32,314 nt of DNA from UMGS1601 sp964617585 (GCA_964617585.1 CAZTXS010000018.1:1-32314); one strand, 5' to 3'. Positions 1 through 7,603 are shown, numbered from the stretch's first letter. Numbers and translations: made by a program. Notes: a model not told the origin generated them from the letters alone.

Positions 1-64
1 TTTTCCGACTTAAGAAAATGAACTTCTTAAGCTATGTCTATTATTTTAGGAAAGTTAATTCCTA

Positions 65-97
65 AACCCCGGTGAGATAACTCTCGCCGGGGTTTTT
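65..97 (+). terminator. Intrinsic terminator of an upstream gene outside the window
   Basis: A GC-rich stem (AACCCCGGTGAGA pairing with TCTCGCCGGGGTT, one G-T wobble) is followed by a run of five T. It lies upstream of the LysR gene promoter and so ends a plus-strand transcript that begins before the window. A shorter AT-rich inverted repeat (CTTAAGAA/TTCTTAAG) lies at 9-31 and another (TTAGGAA/TTCCTAA) at 46-65. Confidence 0.85.
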
Positions 98-127
98 GGA
101 TTTTGTATAGATATTTTTGCGTTTGTA

Positions 128-136
128 TGCTATAAT
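128..136 (+). promoter_or_regulatory. Extended -10 promoter of the LysR gene
   Basis: TGC followed directly by the perfect hexamer TATAAT (131-136) forms an extended -10 element. No convincing -35 hexamer is present at 17 bases. The predicted start is near 143, leaving a leader of about 33 bases with GGAG at 161-164. Confidence 0.6.
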
Positions 137-175
137 TAAATCTGTAAATGTGAAAATATTGGAGATGGGTTTAAT

Positions 176-1081
176 ATGACATTGCAGCAACTAAAATATA
201 TTGTTGCTATAGCTGAAAACGGAACGTTAAGCGATGCCGCAAAAGAGCTTTTTGTTTCACAGCCAAGCCTTACAAAATCGGTTAAAGAGCTTGAAAAGGA
301 AATGGGTATATCTATTTTTGACAGAACTAATAAAGGCGTTTCGGTTTCCAAGGACGGAGAAGTTTTTTTGAGTTATGCAAGACAGGTTTTGGAACAGGCG
401 GCGCTGCTTGAAGAAAAATACAAAATCAAATCCGGCGGGAAGCAGGAATTTTGCGTTTCTACTCAGCATTATTCTTTTGCGGTAAACGCTTTTGTCGACT
501 TGATTAAGGAATATGGCAGTGAAAATTATGACTTCAGCCTGCGTGAAACCCAAACGTTTGAAATCATTGACGATGTTTCAAAAATGAAAAGCGAAATAGG
601 AATACTGTATTATAATGAATTTAATAAATCCGTTCTTAAAAAGATAATGAAGGCTAATGATTTAACCTTTACCGAACTGTTTGTGGCTTCCCCTCATATC
701 TTTATAAGTTCCGCTAATCCGCTTGCAAAAAGAAAAACCGTGACTATGGAAGAGCTTTCTTCTTATCCTTATCTTTCGTTTGAGCAGGGAGAGCATAATT
801 CCTTTTATTTTTCAGAAGAAATTTTCAGTACCGTTATTCGATCGAAAAATATCCGTGTGCGCGACAGGGCTACTTTGTTTAATCTGCTGATAGGCCTTAA
901 CGGATATACCGTGTGCAGCGGTGTGATAGACGAGGAACTGAACGGTAAAAGTATAATTGCGATTCCTCTTGAAGAGAAAGGGGATATGCATATCGGAATT
1001 CTCAAGCATAATAAAGTTGAGTTAAGCCTTTTGGGCGAAAAGTATTGCAACGCTTTGAAGCATTATACCCTACAGTATTAA
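176..1081 (+). CDS. LysR-family transcriptional regulator, candidate MetR/CysB-like activator
   Basis: This 301-residue protein has the usual LysR layout. A winged helix-turn-helix occupies about residues 1-60 (start MTLQQLKYIVAIAENGTL, then the recognition-helix region FVSQPSLTKSVKELE), a linker helix follows to about 85, and a two-lobed effector domain fills about 90-295. The ATG at 176 has GGAG 12 bases upstream. The gene is followed by an MmcQ/YjbR gene and then metE and metF on the same strand, so a role in activating methionine synthesis is a reasonable inference. The ligand cannot be read from sequence. LysR regulators of cysteine or sulfur uptake look similar, so the exact regulon is open. 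Confidence 0.85.
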   Translation: MTLQQLKYIVAIAENGTLSDAAKELFVSQPSLTKSVKELEKEMGISIFDRTNKGVSVSKDGEVFLSYARQVLEQAALLEEKYKIKSGGKQEFCVSTQHYSFAVNAFVDLIKEYGSENYDFSLRETQTFEIIDDVSKMKSEIGILYYNEFNKSVLKKIMKANDLTFTELFVASPHIFISSANPLAKRKTVTMEELSSYPYLSFEQGEHNSFYFSEEIFSTVIRSKNIRVRDRATLFNLLIGLNGYTVCSGVIDEELNGKSIIAIPLEEKGDMHIGILKHNKVELSLLGEKYCNALKHYTLQY

Positions 1082-1104
1082 GATACAAGCACAAGGAGTT
1101 TTTT

Positions 1105-1770
1105 ATGTCTGAAAACCATTTTAAGTCTAAAAAGCCTGATTTTAATAAAATTGAATCTTTCGGCTTTGTTAAGAAAAAAGACGTTTATGAATATTATACC
1201 GATATTGCTGAAAATCGATTTCTTATGCTTGTTACGGTTGATTTAAGCGGGGAAGTTAATACAAAAGTGATTGATAAGGAGAATGGGGAAGAATATATTT
1301 TGCACCGTGTATCGGATGCTTGCGGTTCTTTTGTGGGAATGGTTAAAGCAGAGTATGAAACGGTTTTAACAGATATTTCTGAAAATTGTTTTGAACCTGA
1401 TGTGTTTAAAGGCGAACAGTCAAAATCTATAATTGATTATGTAAAAAATAAATATGGAAATGAACTTGAATTTCTGTGGAAGCGCTTTTCCGATAACGCT
1501 GTTTGTAGAAGAAAGGATAATAAAAAGTGGTATTGTGCGCTGCTTATAATTTCTAAGCGTAAGCTGGGTATTGATTCCGATGATATTGTTGAAATAATAG
1601 ATTTGCGTATCAGTCCGGAAAATCTTGATAGTTTAATTGATAACAAAAAATATTTTCCCGGTTACCATATGAATAAAAAACATTGGTATACGATATGCTT
1701 GGATAACTCAGTACCAACTGATGAGATTTGCCGACGTATTGATGAAAGCTATGTATTGGCGTTAAAATGA
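1105..1770 (+). CDS. MmcQ/YjbR family protein with an N-terminal extension
   Basis: The 221-residue protein has a C-terminal half (about 120-215) with the MmcQ/YjbR (DUF419) signature: NKKWYCALLIISKRKLG, then IDLRISPENLDSLID, then FPGYHMNKKHWYTI. The family adopts a CyaY-like/MmcQ fold and its members are small proteins of unclear, possibly nucleic-acid-binding, function. Residues 1-110 form an extra domain that also contains charged segments and is longer than typical one-domain members (about 115 residues). I chose ATG 1105 because AAGGAG lies six bases before it at 1093-1098. The frame stays open upstream to 1045, overlapping the LysR gene, but no start there has a ribosome site. It lies 23 bases after the LysR gene and may be cotranscribed with it. 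Confidence 0.75.
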   Translation: MSENHFKSKKPDFNKIESFGFVKKKDVYEYYTDIAENRFLMLVTVDLSGEVNTKVIDKENGEEYILHRVSDACGSFVGMVKAEYETVLTDISENCFEPDVFKGEQSKSIIDYVKNKYGNELEFLWKRFSDNAVCRRKDNKKWYCALLIISKRKLGIDSDDIVEIIDLRISPENLDSLIDNKKYFPGYHMNKKHWYTICLDNSVPTDEICRRIDESYVLALK

Positions 1771-1812
1771 ATTGTTGTTAAAATCAGTGAAATGTTTAGC
1801 TTGAGTTGCTTC

Positions 1813-1847
1813 ATTATAGCCAAAAGTTATAGCAAAGTGATGATTAT
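1813..1847 (+). promoter_or_regulatory. Candidate LysR-type activator site upstream of metE
   Basis: Two copies of TTATAGCnAAA lie here in direct orientation (from 1814 and from 1828), and ATTATAGCC/AAGTTATAG forms an imperfect dyad. The block covers about -75 to -42 relative to the predicted metE start near 1889, where LysR-type activators usually bind. Assignment to the regulator encoded at 176-1081 is inference. Confidence 0.4.
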
Positions 1848-1853
1848 ATATAT

Positions 1854-1882
1854 TTTACAAGGATAGTTTGTTGAAGTAAAAT
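1854..1882 (+). promoter_or_regulatory. metE-metF promoter
   Basis: TTTACA (1854-1859) and TAAAAT (1877-1882) are separated by exactly 17 bases, each one mismatch from consensus. The leader to the metE ATG is about 25 bases. This is too short for a SAM riboswitch or T-box, so control is probably protein-based. Confidence 0.6.
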
Positions 1883-1913
1883 AAAATTATCTGAAAAATA
1901 AGGAGATAATATT

Positions 1914-4187
1914 ATGTTTACATCTATTATAGGTTACCCGAGAGTTGGTTCTTTAAGAGAGCTTAAATTTGCAACTGAAAAATATTTTAGGAATGAAATT
2001 GACGCTGATGAATTACAGCGTACCGCCCGGAATATAAGAAAAGAACAGTGGACTGTTTTGAAAAACAGCGGTCTTGATTTTATACCGTCAAATGATTTTT
2101 CGTTTTATGATAATCTGCTTGACGCAGCTACGCTGTTTAATATTGTTCCTAAGAGATATTCCGATTTGGGATTATCCGAGCTTGATACTTATTTTGCAAT
2201 GGCAAGAGGCTATCAGGGTGAAAACGGCGACGTTAAGGCGTTAGCTATGAAAAAGTGGTTTAATACTAACTATCACTATATGGTTCCTGAAATTGACGAT
2301 GAAGTTGAGATTAAACTTGTCGGCACAAAGCCTTTTGACGAATATAAAGAAGCAATCGGTCTTGGAATACAGACTAAGCCGGTTATTATAGGAGCGTTTA
2401 CGCTTCTCAAGCTTTTGAAAACGACAGGTGAAAAGAAAGCCGAAGATTTTGCCAATGATATAATTAAGGCATATTCTGATTTTCTTTACAAATTTGACAG
2501 TCTTGGCGCTGAATGGATTCAGTTTGACGAGCCTTATTTGGTTTATGATCTTGATGATAACGATATTGCTTTGTTTGAAAAGCTTTATCAGGAGATTCTT
2601 AATAAAAAGGGCGGATTGAAGATATTGCTTCAAACCTATTTCGGCGACGTCAGAGATGTATATACTGAAATCGCTTCGTTTGATTTTAACGGCGTCGGAC
2701 TTGATTTTATCGAGGGAAAAGAAACGCTTTCTCTTGTCAGGAAAAACGGTTTTCCGGAAGATAAGCTTCTTTTTGCCGGCGTTGTAAACGGAAAGAATAT
2801 TTGGAGAAATAATTATAAAAATACTCTTTCTGTTTTGTCCGAGCTTAAAGAAGCGAATATTAATACGGTTATAAGCTCTTCCTGTTCTTTGCTTCATGTT
2901 CCGTATACTCTGGAAAATGAAACAAAGCTTTCTGAAGAATACACTAAGCATTTTGCATTTGCACAGGAAAAGCTTGAAGAGCTGGCGGAATTAAAAGAGC
3001 TTTCTTGTATGGACGATTATGCAGGTTCTGAAATTTTTGCCGCCAATGCTTCGCTTTTTGAAAACAGAATTGATTGTTATGACGAAGCTGTTCAGAAAAG
3101 GGTTTCTGAAATAAAGGAAAGCGATTTTACAAGGCTTCCTGACTTCAGCGAAAGGGAAAGGATTCAGAAAAAAGTATTTAATCTTCCGCTTTTTCCGACA
3201 ACGACTATAGGATCGTTCCCTCAGACTGCTGATGTGAAATCTAACAGAACCTCGTTTAGAAAAGGAAATATCAGCAGGGAACAATATGAAGAATACAACC
3301 GTCAGAAAATTGCCGAGTGCGTTTCTTTGCAGGAGGAAATAGGTTTAGACGTTCTTGTTCACGGAGAATATGAGCGTAACGATATGGTTGAATATTTCGG
3401 CGAGCAGTTAAAGGGCTACCTGTTTACCGAAAGGGCATGGGTTCAGTCTTACGGCACACGTTGTGTAAAACCGCCTATTATCTGGGGTGATGTTTCAAGA
3501 ACAAAACCTATGACCGTCAAGTGGTCCGTTTATGCGCAGAGCCTCACCGATAAGCCTATGAAAGGTATGCTGACGGGACCTGTAACAATTCTGAACTGGT
3601 CTTTCCCGCGGGAGGATATATCCTTAAAGGAATGTACATATCAGATAGCTTTTGCTATCCGTGACGAGGTTCTTGACCTTGAGGCAAACGGTATAAGAAT
3701 AATCCAGGTTGACGAGGCTGCGCTTCGTGAAAAGCTTCCGCTGAGAAAATCTGATTGGTACAGCGAGTATCTCGACTGGGCTGTTCCTGCTTTCCGTCTT
3801 GTTCACAGCGGCGTTAAGGCTGAAACTCAGATTCATACGCATATGTGCTACAGCGAATTTACAGACATTATTTCTGCTATTGACAATATGGACGCCGACG
3901 TTATCACTTTTGAAGCTTCACGTTCCGATTTGCAGATACTCGATTCGTTAAAGGCTTGTAATTTCAAGACGGAAGTAGGACCGGGAGTATATGATATTCA
4001 TTCGCCTCGTGTGCCGTCCGTTGAAGAAATTAAAACAGCTCTTAATAAAATGCTGGAAAAGATTGATGCAGAAAAGCTTTGGATAAATCCTGACTGCGGA
4101 CTTAAAACAAGAGGAACTGCTGAAACGACAGCAAGCTTGAAGAATCTTGTTGTGGCAGCAAAGGAGTTAAGGAATGAAAATAACTGA
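1914..4187 (+). CDS. metE: Cobalamin-independent methionine synthase
   Basis: MetE transfers the methyl group of 5-methyltetrahydropteroyl-polyglutamate to homocysteine, giving methionine without vitamin B12. At 757 residues it is full length. It has the N-terminal barrel beginning with GYPRVGSLRELKFA and the catalytic C-terminal barrel, which starts near LFPTTTIGSFPQT. The expected zinc ligands are visible: His643 and Cys645 in IHTHMCYSEF, Glu667 in ITFEASRS and Cys728 in NPDCGLKTRG. AGGAG lies at 1901-1905, eight bases before the ATG. metF overlaps its end by 14 bases, and a LysR gene lies upstream, so regulation by methionine or homocysteine supply is likely. Confidence 0.97.
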   Translation: MFTSIIGYPRVGSLRELKFATEKYFRNEIDADELQRTARNIRKEQWTVLKNSGLDFIPSNDFSFYDNLLDAATLFNIVPKRYSDLGLSELDTYFAMARGYQGENGDVKALAMKKWFNTNYHYMVPEIDDEVEIKLVGTKPFDEYKEAIGLGIQTKPVIIGAFTLLKLLKTTGEKKAEDFANDIIKAYSDFLYKFDSLGAEWIQFDEPYLVYDLDDNDIALFEKLYQEILNKKGGLKILLQTYFGDVRDVYTEIASFDFNGVGLDFIEGKETLSLVRKNGFPEDKLLFAGVVNGKNIWRNNYKNTLSVLSELKEANINTVISSSCSLLHVPYTLENETKLSEEYTKHFAFAQEKLEELAELKELSCMDDYAGSEIFAANASLFENRIDCYDEAVQKRVSEIKESDFTRLPDFSERERIQKKVFNLPLFPTTTIGSFPQTADVKSNRTSFRKGNISREQYEEYNRQKIAECVSLQEEIGLDVLVHGEYERNDMVEYFGEQLKGYLFTERAWVQSYGTRCVKPPIIWGDVSRTKPMTVKWSVYAQSLTDKPMKGMLTGPVTILNWSFPREDISLKECTYQIAFAIRDEVLDLEANGIRIIQVDEAALREKLPLRKSDWYSEYLDWAVPAFRLVHSGVKAETQIHTHMCYSEFTDIISAIDNMDADVITFEASRSDLQILDSLKACNFKTEVGPGVYDIHSPRVPSVEEIKTALNKMLEKIDAEKLWINPDCGLKTRGTAETTASLKNLVVAAKELRNENN

Positions 4188-5037
4188 ACTTTTCAAGGAA
4201 AAAACGGTACTGTCTTTTGAAATTTTTCCGCCGAAAAGAACATCTCCTATTGAAACGGTTTATAAAACGCTTGACGGTCTTAAGGATTTAAAGCCTGATT
4301 TTATGAGCGTGACATACGGAGCGGGCGGCAGTAAAAACAGCAAAATGACCTTTAAGATAGCTTCGGAAATTAAAACGAAATACGGCATTGAAAGCGTGGC
4401 TCATCTGCCGTGCATTGGTTTAACCGAAAAAGACGTTGTTGAAAAGCTTGATGAGCTGAATTCTTTGGGAATAGATAACATTCTTGCCCTGAGAGGGGAT
4501 ATTCCCGAAGGATATTCTGATAACGGAGATTTTAGATATGCCTGTGATTTAATTTCTTTTATAAAGGAGCATGGCGATTTTGACATTGCTGCGGCTTGCT
4601 ATCCCGAAGGACATATTGAAAGTAAAAGCTTGGTTGACGATATTCATAATTTAAAGGGAAAAGTGAATTCCGGGGCAAATCACTTAATAACGCAGTTGTT
4701 TTTCGACAATGACTATTTCTATTCCTTCATTGAGCGTTGTCAGGTTGCAGGGATAGATGTTCCTGTTGAAGCGGGAATAATGCCCGTTGTCAATAAGAAG
4801 CAGATAGAACGTATGGCTTCTCTTTGCGGAGCGACTGTTCCTAAGAAGTTTGTTGCAATGATGGATAAATACGGCGATAACCCGATAGCTATGCGTGACG
4901 CAGGAATTGCTTATGCTATTGATCAGATAGTCGGACTCATAACTCAAGGGGTTGACGGAATACATCTGTATACTATGAATAATCCGTATATTGCAAGGAA
5001 AATTTATGAGGCGGTATATAATTTAATTTATGAATAA
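4174..5037 (+). CDS. metF: 5,10-methylenetetrahydrofolate reductase
   Basis: MetF reduces 5,10-methylene-THF to 5-methyl-THF with FAD, making the methyl donor that MetE consumes. The 287-residue protein is of normal length for the bacterial single-domain barrel. It shows the family start LSFEIFPPKR, the DFMSVTYGAGGS segment, HLPCIGLT, the NILALRGDIP FAD-site segment, and ITQLFFDNDYF. The ATG overlaps the last 14 bases of metE and has AAGGAG at 4161-4166, so the two are translationally coupled. No clear intrinsic terminator follows in the short gap to 5071. Confidence 0.96.
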   Translation: MKITELFKEKTVLSFEIFPPKRTSPIETVYKTLDGLKDLKPDFMSVTYGAGGSKNSKMTFKIASEIKTKYGIESVAHLPCIGLTEKDVVEKLDELNSLGIDNILALRGDIPEGYSDNGDFRYACDLISFIKEHGDFDIAAACYPEGHIESKSLVDDIHNLKGKVNSGANHLITQLFFDNDYFYSFIERCQVAGIDVPVEAGIMPVVNKKQIERMASLCGATVPKKFVAMMDKYGDNPIAMRDAGIAYAIDQIVGLITQGVDGIHLYTMNNPYIARKIYEAVYNLIYE

Positions 5038-5070
5038 AATCAGGTAAGAACATGGTTTGGTCATCATTTA

Positions 5071-5268
5071 TTAAAACAAGCTTTCACTGAGCTTTACTGC
5101 ATGATTATACTTTTCAATCAAATCAACACGGCGGTGAAGCTCAGCGGCAGAATGAATATATGAATTTTGCTTATGAAGCTGAATTTGCATAGGTACAGAA
5201 AGCGATAAAAAATATCTTCTGCTGCTTTTGCTGTGTGAAATAAGCTCATTAAGATTGTTATATAACAT
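5071..5268 (-). CDS. Small conserved-looking protein of unknown function (65 aa)
   Basis: This short minus-strand frame encodes a 65-residue soluble protein starting MLYNNLNELISHSKSSRRYF and ending in KYNHAVKLSESLF. It is helical-looking, charged and without membrane segments or cysteines. The frame extends upstream to 5346, but ATG 5268 is preferred because AGAGGTGA lies just upstream of it on the minus strand. A hairpin terminator (5335-5358) separates it from the next minus-strand gene, so it probably has its own promoter. I do not recognise the family. Its compact size and strong ribosome site argue that it is expressed. Confidence 0.6.
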   Translation of the reverse strand: MLYNNLNELISHSKSSRRYFLSLSVPMQIQLHKQNSYIHSAAELHRRVDLIEKYNHAVKLSESLF

Positions 5269-5334
5269 AAAATCACCTCTAAGCCTATTTTTTACGGAGA
5301 GCAAAAAACAATTCGCTGAAAATATTACAAATTG

Positions 5335-5358
5335 AAAGCCACCCAAAGAGGTGGCTTT
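5335..5358 (-). terminator. Hairpin terminator between the two small minus-strand genes
   Basis: AAAGCCACC pairs perfectly with GGTGGCTTT around a six-base loop. It lies 17 bases past the stop codon of the gene at 5375-5662. The following T tract is poor on both strands, so efficiency is uncertain. Confidence 0.6.
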
Positions 5359-5374
5359 AATAATTTGAGCTTAT

Positions 5375-5662
5375 CTATAAATCCTGCAAATCTGCGTCGG
5401 TTATATCATTTTCAAGGTTATCCCTGGCAAGATCGTTGTCGATAACCGGATAAACATCGGAAATAGGCTTGTCTGCACTCTGTCTGGTTGAATTAGGCGT
5501 TGAGTGATAAACCTTCTGCGCAGGAGGGTTTGTTCCCGCTATAATCGGACGAGCGTGCTCCTTTCCGCACTTGGCTTTTCCCTGAATTTCGGGAACCGCC
5601 GCCTGATCGTTTCGGGGACGTGTGTGAGTCCGTTCGGGACGTTTCATTCCTTGCTTAGCCAT
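5375..5662 (-). CDS. Small hydrophilic, probably disordered protein (95 aa)
   Basis: The 95-residue product is very rich in Lys, Arg, Pro, Asn and Asp, has one cysteine (KCGKEH), no hydrophobic core and an acidic tail (DLENDITDADLQDL). It should be largely unstructured. It begins MAKQGMKRPERTHTRPRND. An excellent AAGGAGG ribosome site exists upstream on the minus strand, but it lies about 20 bases from the ATG, much further than usual; the frame is open between them without a standard start codon. I do not recognise a named family. A role cannot be assigned from the neighbours. Confidence 0.6.
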   Translation of the reverse strand: MAKQGMKRPERTHTRPRNDQAAVPEIQGKAKCGKEHARPIIAGTNPPAQKVYHSTPNSTRQSADKPISDVYPVIDNDLARDNLENDITDADLQDL

Positions 5663-5804
5663 AATATTTTGCTCTTTATGAGTCCTCCTTTCAAAAAATC
5701 AGTTGTGACGAGTTTTCATCAGCAATTTTATTTTGCGCATTATAAAGATATATATCCAAGAAATTAATCAGTCATAATGAGAAGAAAAATTGAATATTAT
5801 ATAT

Positions 5805-5851
5805 CAAGAAGGGCTTGCCTAAGTTATAACGACTGGCAAGCTCTTATTGAA
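5805..5851. repeat. Dispersed repeat copy A: inverted pair upstream of the superoxide dismutase gene
   Basis: A plus-strand copy of the repeat core (GGCAAGCTCTTATTGAA ending at 5851) faces an inverted partial copy (CAAGAAGGGCTTGCC, 5805-5819). The two can pair to form a stem of about 15 bases with mismatches. The 3' end lies only 22 bases before the TTG start at 5874, inside the probable leader of that gene. Confidence 0.7.
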
Positions 5852-5873
5852 TAAACTTATAAGGACTGATTTT

Positions 5874-6512
5874 TTGGAAAACAACTATTATCCGTTCATT
5901 AATATACCGCTTCCGTATGATTATGACGCTCTTGAACCTTATATAGATGAAAGAACTATGTGTCTGCATCATGACAGGCACTTGCAGACTTATATAGATA
6001 ATTTGAATTTGATTTTAGAAAAGCATCCTCGGCTTCAAAGTCTATCCTTAGAACAGCTTATAAAAGCTTCCGGGAGATTTGAAAAATCATTGCAGTCAGA
6101 AATTAGAAATAATGCCGGAGGTGTGTATAATCATCGCTTCTTTTTTGAAGGACTTTCTGATTCGTCTACAGAATTGTCTGACGGGCTGCTTTATGACGAA
6201 ATTATAAAAGTCTTCGGCAGTATCGACAAGTTTAAGGATGAATTCAAAAAAGCGGCTTTATCAGTTTTTGGTTCTGGGTATGCATGGCTTGTTTGGAATA
6301 ATTGCAGGCTAAAGATTGTGACAACACCTAACCAGAATAGTCCTATTCAAAAAGGGCTGTGTCCTGTTATTACCATAGATGTATGGGAGCACGCATATTA
6401 TCTTAAGCATTATAATATCCGTGCTGACTATATAAACGACTGGATGAGAGTAATCAACTGGAAAAAAGCCAGACAAAATTTCAATGCCTGCAAAGCTTTA
6501 AAAAATGATTAA
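5874..6512 (+). CDS. sodA: Superoxide dismutase, Fe/Mn family
   Basis: The enzyme dismutates superoxide to oxygen and peroxide in the cytoplasm. All four metal ligands are present in the 212-residue protein: His32 (LHHDRHLQTY), His87 (NNAGGVYNHRFF), Asp169 and His173 (IDVWEHAYYL). The AGG motif plus Gln154 in NQNSP is the Mn-type arrangement. Two departures stand out: the usual HH pair before QTY is HL (Leu37), and the usual FW after the second ligand is FF. The start is TTG 5874, with AAGGA eight bases upstream; an earlier TTG at 5847 lacks a site. There is no signal peptide. The start context sits next to repeat copy A. Confidence 0.93.
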   Translation: MENNYYPFINIPLPYDYDALEPYIDERTMCLHHDRHLQTYIDNLNLILEKHPRLQSLSLEQLIKASGRFEKSLQSEIRNNAGGVYNHRFFFEGLSDSSTELSDGLLYDEIIKVFGSIDKFKDEFKKAALSVFGSGYAWLVWNNCRLKIVTTPNQNSPIQKGLCPVITIDVWEHAYYLKHYNIRADYINDWMRVINWKKARQNFNACKALKND

Positions 6513-6565
6513 TTTTCACTGAATCATAGTTATTTCATTGCCTATTTAAGTTTTCGGAATATATT

Positions 6566-6586
6566 GACGGGCAAGTCCTTATTGAA
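6566..6586 (+). repeat. Dispersed repeat copy B
   Basis: GGGCAAGTCCTTATTGAA matches the repeat core with one change. Only the 3' core is present. It lies just upstream of the decayed DUF305-like gene, and its last A starts an ATG (6586) in frame with that gene. Confidence 0.75.
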
Positions 6587-6612
6587 TGGTAAGCAAGAGT
6601 ATGGTGATTATT

Positions 6613-6905
6613 ATGTACAGAGAAAAAAGGTTAAGTAACGTTACTGAAAACTATCTAAGTGAATTCTACTGTATTTTAGACAGAATGATTGAGAGTATTA
6701 CAGAAGCAGAGCTTACTGACAGCATATCTCATAATTTTATTGTTCAGATGATTCCGCATCACAGGGCGGCGATTGGAATGTCTATTACGCATTGCAATAC
6801 GATATATGCTCCGAACTGATTCCTGTTCTTGAAGCTATTATTACTTCTCAAAAGAGGGGAATAAAACAAATGCAGGATCTTTTAAGATGCTTGAATTGTC
6901 AATAA
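6613..6905 (+). pseudogene. DUF305-like protein gene with a frameshift
   Basis: The first frame reads MYREKRLSNVTENYLSEFY and reaches the hallmark FIVQMIPHHRAAIGMS, then stops at 6819. From about 6782 another frame continues with ALQYDICSELIPVLEAIITS and QKRGIKQMQDLLRC and stops at 6905. The joined product has the length and spacing expected for DUF305 domains (MIPHH, then II..Q...I..M), so a single-base indel near 6780-6790 explains the break. ATG 6613 has a weak GGTGA upstream; ATGs at 6601 and 6586 are also in frame. DUF305 proteins are ferritin-like helical proteins thought to bind metals or act near oxidative stress, which suits the adjacent superoxide dismutase. A sequencing error is possible. 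Confidence 0.7.
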
Positions 6906-6918
6906 TGAAAATAAATTT

Positions 6919-6951
6919 AAGCCTTGAAACTTTTCGCTTCAAGGCTTTTTT
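6919..6951. terminator. Bidirectional intrinsic terminator
   Basis: AAGCCTTGAA pairs perfectly with TTCAAGGCTT around a nine-base loop and is followed by six T. It lies between the convergent DUF305-like gene and the XRE gene and has A/T-rich flanks on both sides. Confidence 0.85.
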
Positions 6952-6971
6952 AGTTGTGATGTGATTTTTAA

Positions 6972-7181
6972 TTATTCAAAATAAAACAAATCCTCAAACT
7001 TTTTATCAAGAGCGATACATAAAATCAATGCAAGCTTAGCTGTGGGATTAAACTGTCCGGTTTCAATAGAGCAGATAGTCTGTCTGGACACGCCCACCAT
7101 ACTTGCAAGTGCCGTTTGAGATAAGTTTTTTTCGGCTCTTGCTATTTTAAGTCTGTTTTTTAAAATAAGTTCTTCGTTCAT
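6972..7181 (-). CDS. XRE-family helix-turn-helix repressor
   Basis: This 69-residue protein is a single HTH_3 domain. Its core is RLKIARAEKNLSQTALASMV, with recognition helix GVSRQTICSIETGQFNPT, and it ends in FEDLFYFE. Such one-domain regulators typically repress their own small operon. It lies 15 bases after the DUF6442-like membrane gene on the same strand and shares its promoter. Palindromic CAAGTATACTTG around the promoter -35 region is a likely binding site, giving autoregulation (inference). Confidence 0.88.
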   Translation of the reverse strand: MNEELILKNRLKIARAEKNLSQTALASMVGVSRQTICSIETGQFNPTAKLALILCIALDKKFEDLFYFE

Positions 7182-7196
7182 AATTATCTCCGTTAT

Positions 7197-7511
7197 TTAT
7201 CCTAATAGGTCGATAAGAGTGCGTACAAAGGCTGCTATAGCGGCAATGGCTGTAATAATTCCCAGATTTAAATGGTGACGTTCACGAATTTTAAAGAACT
7301 TGTACAAATTCACTGCTGCCATTCCCGAAAAAATTATACAGTTAACATCATACCAGCTTTGGTCTTTTATAAGTTTAATAGCCATAAAAATAATTGCAAC
7401 AACTATCATTACAAACATTGAAAGGCTTTGTCCTTTTTGCACTACATAAAGCTCCATTTCATCAGGTTTAGCGCTGTTTTGAGCTTTTTCAAGAATTTCA
7501 TTCTTATCCAT
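7197..7511 (-). CDS. DUF6442-like small membrane protein
   Basis: The 104-residue protein has a soluble acidic N-terminus (MDKNEILEKAQNSAKPDEME) and about three hydrophobic segments (about 29-48, 54-72 and 80-103), separated by KIRERHHLN. In Firmicutes this family commonly sits directly upstream of a one-domain XRE regulator, exactly as here. The biochemical role is unknown. TTGGAGAAG precedes the ATG on the minus strand. It is the first gene of a two-gene operon behind a consensus promoter. Confidence 0.75.
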   Translation of the reverse strand: MDKNEILEKAQNSAKPDEMELYVVQKGQSLSMFVMIVVAIIFMAIKLIKDQSWYDVNCIIFSGMAAVNLYKFFKIRERHHLNLGIITAIAAIAAFVRTLIDLLG

Positions 7512-7540
7512 AAAATCTTCTCCAATTTATTGTAAAGTTT

Positions 7541-7559
7541 ACTTGAATATTTGACAAGT
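7541..7559. promoter_or_regulatory. Second candidate XRE operator half-site pair
   Basis: ACTTGAATATTTGACAAGT holds inverted CTTG/CAAG arms resembling the operator over the promoter. It falls just downstream of the predicted transcription start of the DUF6442-XRE operon, where a second repressor dimer could bind. Confidence 0.45.
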
Positions 7560-7574
7560 TTTATTGTCATAAAT

Positions 7575-7603
7575 ATTATATCACTGTCAAGTATACTTGT
7601 CAA
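7575..7603 (-). promoter_or_regulatory. Consensus promoter and operator of the DUF6442-XRE operon
   Basis: On the minus strand a perfect TTGACA and a perfect TATAAT are spaced by 17 bases. The palindrome CAAGTATACTTG (7588-7599) overlaps the -35 element and spacer, so a bound repressor would block RNA polymerase. Confidence 0.85.

Noticed and set aside
1771..1913. SAM riboswitch or T-box upstream of metE
   Set aside because: The gap is 143 bases, the promoter lies within its last 60 bases, and no terminator-antiterminator pair or T-box sequence is visible.
2241..2951. Minus-strand frame of 236 codons inside metE
   Set aside because: It is an antisense shadow of metE, rich in Lys, Ile and Phe, without ribosome site or recognisable motifs.
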